From the NCBI GenBank assembly GCA_025456495.1, contig JALOKO010000086.1, forward strand, positions 1-10,242: a DNA stretch of 10,242 bases, in the 5' to 3' direction. Positions within the stretch are counted from its first letter, which is position 1. Every line of letters starts with the position of its first letter. Under the pieces are notes generated by a model. The model had not been told where the DNA came from. It saw nothing but the letters and a program-made list of their open reading frames with translations, and searched no databases. Position numbers and translations under genes: made by a program. This DNA is from Bryobacterales bacterium (GTDB lineage: Bacteria > Acidobacteriota > Terriglobia > Bryobacterales > Bryobacteraceae). Shown piece by piece: positions 5,751 to 10,242 of the stretch.

Positions 5751-8289
5751 CGCCGTGGCGCAGGATCTCCCGAAAGGTGAGGGGCTTTCGCGCCGCTTGC
5801 TTGGCGTGTGCCGCCAGCATGGCGTCCGCCACCAACGAGCAGGTGGGATCGGGGGCGCCCTCCGGGCCTTTGCCGGCCTGGCGCTGGCAGGGCTAAGCCT
5901 GGCCCTGTTGTCGTTCACGGCAACTGCCCAACCCACCGCCACCTTGCAGGCGCTGGCAGACGAGATCCGGGCCGCGGGCCTGGATCCAGACGAGTGCTAT
6001 CGGGTGCGGGAGTTTGACTTCACCCGCGAAGACGCACGCATTTACCTCACCGACGGTTTTGTGATCTTCGGAAAGCCGGTGAACGGACGGCGGTTTACTG
6101 CCGTCTTCGTGGGCGAGATCGATGGAGGCGACGCGGAGATCCTCATGTTTCCGCCGCTGCGTAGTGAGCGGCTTTCGTTGGCCAAGTTCACGGAATCGCC
6201 CAATCTGGATGAGCACTTCCGCTTCGCCACCTTTGTTTTCACAGACGACACCTACGGGGAACTGGTGCGGAGGATGCAGGAGAGCTTCCTGGGACGGAAG
6301 ACCCCGGAGGCAGGGCCGCTGTACGTGGAAAAGTATGGCGGCGTGGTGAAGAACCTCTCCGAGAGCCTGGAGTTGCGCCTGGTGAAGGACTTGATGGAAC
6401 CCCCCCGGCCGGAGGAGGGCTTCTTCTTCGCCAGCTTCCGGGGAAGTCGGCTGGGCGCCTTTGACTTTGTGATGGACCCCCTGACGCCCAAGGGAATCCG
6501 TTTGGGGCAGTTCTCGATGCGTGGTAACCAGCCCATTTTTGATACGTGGACGGAGTTCGAGTCACGGTCAATCCGGGGAGGGCAGCGCCAACAGCCAGCC
6601 GAGGACTACGCCATTGACCACTACACGATTGAAGCCACCCTGGGGCCAGACCTGCGGATGAGCGCACGGACACGGATGCGCCTCACCCCTCGCGGCAAGC
6701 GCAAGACCATCGCGATGCTGCTGTCGCAGGACATGCAGGTGCAGGCCGCGCGGTTGGGCGGTGAAGCACTTGAGGTGTACCGTCCCAGCGCGATGCGTCT
6801 GAACAGCCTGCGGCGGGGACGCGATTCCGTGTTCCTGATTCGCCTGCCGGAATCGGCGGTGGCCGACCAAGCCTTGGAGATTGAGGTGGAACACGATGGC
6901 AAGGTGGTGGAATCCTCCGGCAACGAAGTGTTTTTTGTAGGCTCCCGTTCCACCTGGTATCCGGGCGCGGGAACGCGGATCGCCACCTATGACCTTACCT
7001 TCCGCCTCCCGCGCGGTTTGGATTTTGTGGCCACCAGTGACAAGGCCGAAGTGACCGTAGAGGGCGACACGGCCATTCACCGGATTGCGGTGACGCGGCC
7101 GGTGCGGTCGTTCGGTTTCAACCTGGGTAAGTACAAGACGATCACCCTGAACCGCAACGGCTTCACCGTGAACGTGATGGCCAACAAGCAGGTGGAGACG
7201 GCGTTGGACACGGGCAATCGCGTGATTGTGGTGCCTAGCCCATCCGTACCCGCGGGTAGGCGCACCGGGCAGGCCGCTACTACCGTCACCACCATTCCCG
7301 CTCCGCGGCCTGACCCTACGCAGCGGCTTCGCGAAATCGCAGGCAATGTCGTTACGCTGCTGGAGCGCTACTCCGCTTTGTTGGGAGAGCCACCCATGAA
7401 GACGATCCAGGTGTCCCCCATTCCTGGCAGCTTCGGGCAGGGCTTCGCGGGGATGATCTATCTGTCCACCATCGCGTATCTGCCTGAGGATTTCCGCCCC
7501 GCCTTCGCGCGGGACGCCTATAGCAAGACCTTCTATACTGACCTGCTGCTGGCGCATGAGCTCTCGCACCAGTGGTGGGGCAACCTGGTGTTCACGGAAT
7601 CTGACCAGGACGAATGGCTGATGGAAGGGCTGGCTACGTATTCTGCCGTGATGATGCTGGAGGAGCAGATGGGGAAGCGCGCCGCCGTTGAGGTGATGCG
7701 GCACTATCGGGATAATCTGCTGGCGGAACTGGGGGACGGACGCATTCTTGACCAGGCGGGTCCGTTGATTTGGGGCGAACGACTCATCAATTCGCGGGAC
7801 AGGAACGCCTGGGCAACCATTACCTATGAAAAGGGTGCGTGGGTGTTCCATATGCTGCGCGCCCGCATGGGAGATGCACAGTTCCGCAAGATGCTGGCCG
7901 AATTGCCCAAACGATTCGGCGGGCGCGCCCTCACCACCAGCGCCTTCCGCGAATTCGCAGCGGGATTCCTGCCGCCCAGGAGTGATGACCGGAACCTGGA
8001 AGAGTTCTTTGAGCAGTGGGTGGAGGGCACGGGCATTCCCCGGCTCAGTTTCACGTCTACCGTGAGTGGACGTGCCCCGAAGGTGCGTGTGGAAGGATTG
8101 CTGGGTCAGTCGGAAGTAGGCGAGGAATTTGGCGCCCTCGTCCCGATCGTGTTTCGCATGGCGCGGGGACAGACCGAAGTCCGCTGGGCGCGTGCGTCGA
8201 ATGAGGGCGAGGAATTGGAGTGGACCTTCCCCACAGCTCCGACGAAGGTGGAGTTGGATCCGGACTTTGTCACTCTGCGGCGGGACTAG
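5728..8289 (+). CDS. Secreted M1-family zinc metallopeptidase, atypical exopeptidase motif
   Basis: A large exported gluzincin peptidase. The M1 zinc signature HEXXH-x18-E is complete: H610, E611 (general base), H614 and E633, within HELSHQWWGNL and WLMEGLATYS. A downstream YEKGAWVFHML at 700-710 carries Y700, the likely transition-state tyrosine. The usual GAMEN exopeptidase motif is replaced by GFAGM at 572-576, with Ile at the next position and no glutamate to bind a substrate amino terminus. Before the M1 fold (about 295 onward) there is an extra domain of about 200 residues (70-270) that I do not recognise. A Pro/Thr-rich linker lies near 504-530. A signal peptide ends ATA before Q68. 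The first ATG (5728) gives a long 45-residue n-region and overlaps the preceding gene by 23 bases without a ribosome site. TTG 5797, with GGTGAGG at 5776-5782, is a reasonable alternative start, so the N-terminus is uncertain. Confidence 0.85.
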   Translation: MKTRCSFSAVAQDLPKGEGLSRRLLGVCRQHGVRHQRAGGIGGALRAFAGLALAGLSLALLSFTATAQPTATLQALADEIRAAGLDPDECYRVREFDFTREDARIYLTDGFVIFGKPVNGRRFTAVFVGEIDGGDAEILMFPPLRSERLSLAKFTESPNLDEHFRFATFVFTDDTYGELVRRMQESFLGRKTPEAGPLYVEKYGGVVKNLSESLELRLVKDLMEPPRPEEGFFFASFRGSRLGAFDFVMDPLTPKGIRLGQFSMRGNQPIFDTWTEFESRSIRGGQRQQPAEDYAIDHYTIEATLGPDLRMSARTRMRLTPRGKRKTIAMLLSQDMQVQAARLGGEALEVYRPSAMRLNSLRRGRDSVFLIRLPESAVADQALEIEVEHDGKVVESSGNEVFFVGSRSTWYPGAGTRIATYDLTFRLPRGLDFVATSDKAEVTVEGDTAIHRIAVTRPVRSFGFNLGKYKTITLNRNGFTVNVMANKQVETALDTGNRVIVVPSPSVPAGRRTGQAATTVTTIPAPRPDPTQRLREIAGNVVTLLERYSALLGEPPMKTIQVSPIPGSFGQGFAGMIYLSTIAYLPEDFRPAFARDAYSKTFYTDLLLAHELSHQWWGNLVFTESDQDEWLMEGLATYSAVMMLEEQMGKRAAVEVMRHYRDNLLAELGDGRILDQAGPLIWGERLINSRDRNAWATITYEKGAWVFHMLRARMGDAQFRKMLAELPKRFGGRALTTSAFREFAAGFLPPRSDDRNLEEFFEQWVEGTGIPRLSFTSTVSGRAPKVRVEGLLGQSEVGEEFGALVPIVFRMARGQTEVRWARASNEGEELEWTFPTAPTKVELDPDFVTLRRD

Positions 8290-8293
8290 AGTT

Positions 8294-8310
8294 GGCCGAC
8301 GCTGCCGGCC
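8294..8310. terminator. Weak hairpin in the convergent gap, possible terminator
   Basis: GGCCG (8294-8298) and CGGCC (8306-8310) can pair around a 7-base loop, starting five bases after the M1 stop codon. There is no T-run after it, so it is at best a weak or Rho-assisted terminator. It is the only compact hairpin I see in the 105-base gap between the two convergent genes. Confidence 0.25.
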
Positions 8311-8333
8311 CTTGATGGGGTTGCGCCTGGGGA

Positions 8334-8351
8334 CTGATGGGCCTGATGGGG
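8334..8351. repeat. Tandem 9-bp repeat in the convergent gap
   Basis: CTGATGGGC and CTGATGGGG lie side by side, with a third related copy, TTGATGGGG, at 8312-8320. It is a short low-complexity repeat between the M1 stop and the stop of the photolyase-type alpha/beta gene, probably slippage. No function is evident. Confidence 0.4.
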
Positions 8352-8394
8352 CCTGAACCTGGGACCATTTCGTCAACCCGTAGGCCCGTTTGGA

Positions 8395-8835
8395 TTACCG
8401 GGCGGTGCGGCGAAACGCGTGCGGCTCAGCACGTTTCCAGAAACGCGCAAAGCGCCGGAGATCCGCGTCCAGTTGGGCTGGAACGAAGGGGGCAGGCGCG
8501 TATACCGTAACGGGAAGGCGCGCCTCCAGGAGTTGCAGGCGCTGCGCGAATCCAGGGTTCACGCTCCACGTAACCGCCAGCCCAGTGGCCAGTGGCGCCG
8601 CGGGCTCTTCCCCCGCAGCCAATCGCAAGAGGGTTTCCACCGTCGGCCCCCGATGGATCTCAACGGGCATTTCCAACAGGCACTCGTACTGAAAGACAAT
8701 CCGCTTGAGGGAATACGCCTCGGCCTCAACGGATTCATCGTCCCAGACAAACACCGCCCGGGCGCCGGGATGAGCTGCCAGAGCGGGATCGTAGGGACTA
8801 AGGCTGTCTTCGTGGATCCAAACCAGCGTGCTCAT
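8395..8835 (-). CDS. Stand-alone photolyase-type N-terminal alpha/beta domain protein
   Basis: A 146-residue protein that reads like the Rossmann-type antenna domain of DNA photolyases and cryptochromes without the FAD domain. It opens with LVWIHEDSLSPYDPAL, which matches the family opening LVWFRRDLRLxDNPAL in layout, followed by AVFVWDDE (the strand ending in Asp), then FQYECLLEM-PVEIHRG and a late strand near LPVTVYAP. The RRDLR part is replaced by HEDSL, so contacts normal at that place are absent. It is the last gene of a minus-strand unit: its ATG overlaps the TGA of the FAD-domain gene in ATGA (8832-8835), with AAAGGG at 8842-8847 as ribosome site. This implies translational coupling and suggests that the two chains form one split photolyase. 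The assignment rests on these motif similarities and the neighbour; it could also be read as a hypothetical protein. Confidence 0.68.
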   Translation of the reverse strand: MSTLVWIHEDSLSPYDPALAAHPGARAVFVWDDESVEAEAYSLKRIVFQYECLLEMPVEIHRGPTVETLLRLAAGEEPAAPLATGLAVTWSVNPGFAQRLQLLEARLPVTVYAPAPFVPAQLDADLRRFARFWKRAEPHAFRRTAR

Positions 8836-9725
8836 GAACGACCCTTTCGCGGGTGGCGCGCGTCGCGATGGAGACTGCCCGAGGAACGAGGATGCAGGGC
8901 CAGCCCGGCTTCGGATTCCCCTGGGCGGTGCGGGAACAGGCGGGTTTCCAGCTCAGCATACGTGGCATCGAAGGGGCAGCGGGCCGCCGATGCACATCCG
9001 GAGCAGTAGCTGCCGCTGGTGTACTTTTCCAGATTCTCGCGGTTGAAGAAGTAGGGCTTGTGGCTGAAGGTGCTGGCAACCCACTGCCAGGAGAGGTTGT
9101 TGCTGGCAGGATCGCCGTCCAGCAGGTGGCTGAGGAACCAGCGGGCGCCCGCCTGCCAGCGAACGCGCCGCCAATGCACCACGTAGGCGGCCACCCACAT
9201 GCGGGCATGGTTATGCAGGTAGCCGGTCTGACGGAGTTCCAGAGCGAAGCCATCCATGCAGGCTAACCCCGTTTCGCCCGCGCTGATGTCGTCGGGCAGT
9301 GTTTCGGCATAGTGCTTGGCCTGCAGGCCGGTCTTGTAGGCTTCCTGGTCGCGCCAAATACCGGTCCCCAGATGCTGGTAAAGGCGCTGCCAGTACTCGC
9401 GCCAGGCCAGTTCCGTGATGAACTTTGAGCCGTGGAAGGCCTCCTTCAGTGTGTCGAGGGCGGCGTCCCGCACCTCCGCCAGGGAGAGCACCCCATGGCG
9501 TATATACATGGATAGCCGACTGACAGCGCCGTTCAGGTGATTGCGAGTGAAGCCGTAGCGGTCTGGCTGGATGCGTTCCAGTGCGGATTCTGCGGCTGAG
9601 CGGCCACCCCGGGTGGCGGAGACGTGCGGATCGCGCTGGGCGGCCTGGGGGAACTGCTGGCGCAGGTAGTCCACCAATTCCTCGCGATGGGCGAACTGCC
9701 GTCGCATTGGCTGGGGTGCGTTCAC
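8832..9725 (-). CDS. Photolyase/cryptochrome FAD-binding domain protein, stand-alone
   Basis: A 297-residue protein equal to the C-terminal helical FAD-binding half of a DNA photolyase (full proteins are about 450-510). Motifs appear in the usual order: RNHLNGAVSRLSMYIRHGVLS (61-81, FAD phosphate region), ITELAWREYWQRLY (103-116), ETGLACMDG with TGYLHNHARM (151-176), and LLDGDPASNNLSWQWVAST (201-219). The N and W residues that contact flavin in E. coli photolyase are conserved. A cysteine group C241, C244, C250 follows, with C156 further upstream; these four could bind an iron-sulfur cluster, as in bacterial FeS photolyases. The expected role is light-driven repair of UV photoproducts, or a cryptochrome-like sensor. 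The start is GTG 9725, supported by AAAGGAG seven bases upstream and by a GTGA overlap with the DUF2256 stop. The C-terminal tail beyond 265 is Arg/His/Ser-rich and unlike the family. Confidence 0.88.
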   Translation of the reverse strand: MNAPQPMRRQFAHREELVDYLRQQFPQAAQRDPHVSATRGGRSAAESALERIQPDRYGFTRNHLNGAVSRLSMYIRHGVLSLAEVRDAALDTLKEAFHGSKFITELAWREYWQRLYQHLGTGIWRDQEAYKTGLQAKHYAETLPDDISAGETGLACMDGFALELRQTGYLHNHARMWVAAYVVHWRRVRWQAGARWFLSHLLDGDPASNNLSWQWVASTFSHKPYFFNRENLEKYTSGSYCSGCASAARCPFDATYAELETRLFPHRPGESEAGLALHPRSSGSLHRDARHPRKGRS

Positions 9726-9747
9726 CTGGAGGCTCCTTTGACGGATG
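9719..9747 (-). repeat. Duplicated start-region sequence, copy A (with ribosome site)
   Basis: On the minus strand this 29-base segment reads CATCCGTCAA, then the nine bases AGGAGCCTC, then CAGGTGAACG. The last part contains the GTG start of the FAD gene and the TGA of DUF2256. Copy B at 9898-9917 has the same two 10-base halves without the 9-base middle. Confidence 0.8.
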
Positions 9748-9904
9748 GGGCGGCGCGAAACGCCGGACGGCTTTGGCGGCGGCAGGCGTCGCTACAATAA
9801 CGCACCTCGTCCCAGACCCGCTCCCATTTCTTGCGCCATGTAAACGGGCGGCCGCAGTGGAGGCAGGGCTTTGAGGGCAGATGCTGCTTCTTGACGCCGT
9901 TCAC
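9722..9904 (-). CDS. DUF2256 zinc-ribbon-like small protein
   Basis: A 60-residue basic protein with the complete DUF2256 pattern: LPSK, then C14-x2-C17, GRPFTWRKKWERVWDEV, and YCSDACRR with C37-x3-C41. The four cysteines should bind one zinc. The family has no established biochemical role but is typically encoded beside, or fused to, cryptochrome/photolyase-like FAD proteins, exactly as here, so a supporting role for the split photolyase is a reasonable inference. The start is GTG 9904, which gives the usual short lead before LPSK, but no Shine-Dalgarno sequence precedes it. Its TGA overlaps the next gene's GTG in GTGA. Residues after about 45 (Ser/Ala/Arg-rich) are outside the conserved part. 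The sequence around its start codon is copied around the start codon of the next gene. Confidence 0.88.
   Translation of the reverse strand: MNGVKKQHLPSKPCLHCGRPFTWRKKWERVWDEVRYCSDACRRQSRPAFRAAPSVKGASR
9733..9739 (-). promoter_or_regulatory. Ribosome binding site for the FAD-domain gene
   Basis: On the minus strand this reads AAAGGAG, seven bases before GTG 9725, and lies inside the end of the DUF2256 gene. It is the strongest ribosome site of the minus-strand unit and fixes the GTG start that gives the 4-base overlap. Confidence 0.7.
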
Positions 9905-9917
9905 CTGTTGACGGATG
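9898..9917 (-). repeat. Duplicated start-region sequence, copy B (without ribosome site)
   Basis: On the minus strand this 20-base segment is CATCCGTCAA joined directly to CAGGTGAACG, identical to the two flanks of copy A at 9719-9747. It contains the GTG start of DUF2256. The 9 bases absent here are the ones that carry the Shine-Dalgarno sequence in copy A. Confidence 0.8.
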
Positions 9918-9966
9918 CCGGGAGGAGGGGAGTGGGAACAAATTCCGCGGGTGCCGCCAGGACCAT
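9901..9966 (-). other. Possible 21-codon ORF overlapping the DUF2256 start
   Basis: ATG 9966 opens a short frame of 21 codons whose TGA (9901-9903) overlaps the DUF2256 GTG in the same GTGA arrangement used by the next two junctions. The frame is closed upstream by the TPR stop codon, only 9 bases before the ATG. There is no clear ribosome site, and the peptide (MVLAAPAEF..., ending SVNR) matches nothing I know. It may be a leader that couples translation into DUF2256, a relic of a duplicated gene end, or chance. Confidence 0.25.
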
Positions 9967-9975
9967 GCTTACTGG

Positions 9976-10242
9976 TTAGGGTTCCGGGTTAGGGGCGGTT
10001 TCGGCCGGTGTCGTTGAGTCATCCAGGTCAGGCTGCTGCTGGGTGCGGTGTGGCGAGGGCTCTGACATGGCATCGATCAGCATGCGTAGCTTCATCGCCA
10101 TTCCTTCGTCCAGGAGGTCGAGTTCCTTGGCCTGTTCCATGGCTTCCAGCTTGCGCTTCAGCAGCAGATACGAGAAGCCAAGGCTGAAGTGCGCATCCGC
10201 ATAGGTGGGGTGAAGGGAAACGGCCTGCTCATAATCCTCGAT
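9976..10242 (-). CDS. TPR-repeat protein, C-terminal fragment (5' end outside window)
   Basis: An open frame enters from the right edge and gives the last 88 residues of a protein before TAA (9976-9978). The piece starts with the end of one tetratricopeptide unit (DYEQAVSLHPTY) and contains a nearly complete one, ADAHFSLGFSYLLLKRKLEA followed by MEQAKELDLLD, with the expected small and aromatic positions. A helical stretch then leads to a disordered Gln/Asp/Pro/Thr-rich tail. TPR units mediate protein-protein contacts, so nothing specific can be said about its role. It is on the same strand as the DUF2256/photolyase genes and ends 71 bases before them, so it could be the upstream gene of the same transcript. 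Confidence 0.75.
   Translation of the reverse strand: MEDYEQAVSLHPTYADAHFSLGFSYLLLKRKLEAMEQAKELDLLDEGMAMKLRMLIDAMSEPSPHRTQQQPDLDDSTTPAETAPNPEP

Noticed and set aside
6568..8376. A 602-residue open frame on the minus strand opposite the M1 gene
   Set aside because: It lies wholly antisense to a gene with a clear zinc signature, shows no domain motif, and long antisense frames are expected in GC-rich DNA.
8419..9009. A 196-residue plus-strand open frame across the photolyase-type genes
   Set aside because: It is antisense to two genes with clear family motifs and tight 4-base overlap, and has no ribosome site or recognisable domain.
9974..9995. Two GGTTAGGG units resembling telomere or G-quadruplex repeats
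   Set aside because: They encode the end of the TPR protein (PNPEP and stop), and only two copies exist. Coincidence is the simplest reading.

Overview
The window is about 10.2 kb of GC-rich bacterial chromosome, densely packed, with no tRNA, rRNA, CRISPR array, insertion sequence or phage gene that I can see. Codons are strongly G/C-ending throughout. The gene content suggests Acidobacteriota, perhaps the Solibacter/Bryobacter side: a very long secreted PIG-L deacetylase fused to a ThuA-like tail, an M1 peptidase with an extra N-terminal domain, and a YtxH plus DUF948-type pair. This assignment is inference from gene style; no marker gene settles it.

Left part (199-3958, + strand): a secreted PIG-L deacetylase/ThuA-like protein is followed 31 bases later by a polytopic membrane protein with two VanZ-like motifs. 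Both look envelope-related and probably share a transcript. The VanZ-type gene runs into recX on the minus strand (3955-4497), and the two genes overlap by the four bases CTAG, which give both their stop codons.

Middle part (4665-8289, + strand): a short YtxH-family membrane protein, a DUF948-like single-pass coiled-coil protein, and a large secreted M1-family zinc peptidase whose likely start overlaps the DUF948-like gene. A set of three imperfect 14-bp tandem repeats lies between the first two genes.

Right part (8395-10242, all minus strand, convergent to the M1 gene): reading in the direction of transcription, the 3' end of a TPR protein, a 60-residue DUF2256 zinc-ribbon-like protein, a stand-alone photolyase/cryptochrome FAD-binding domain, and a stand-alone photolyase-type N-terminal alpha/beta domain. 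The last three are joined by 4-base GTGA and ATGA overlaps and look like one translationally coupled unit, in effect a photolyase split into two chains with the domain order reversed. The FAD chain carries four cysteines that could hold an iron-sulfur cluster. The start regions of the DUF2256 and FAD genes are copies of each other, differing by a 9-base segment that contains the Shine-Dalgarno sequence. This operon is the most interesting part of the window.
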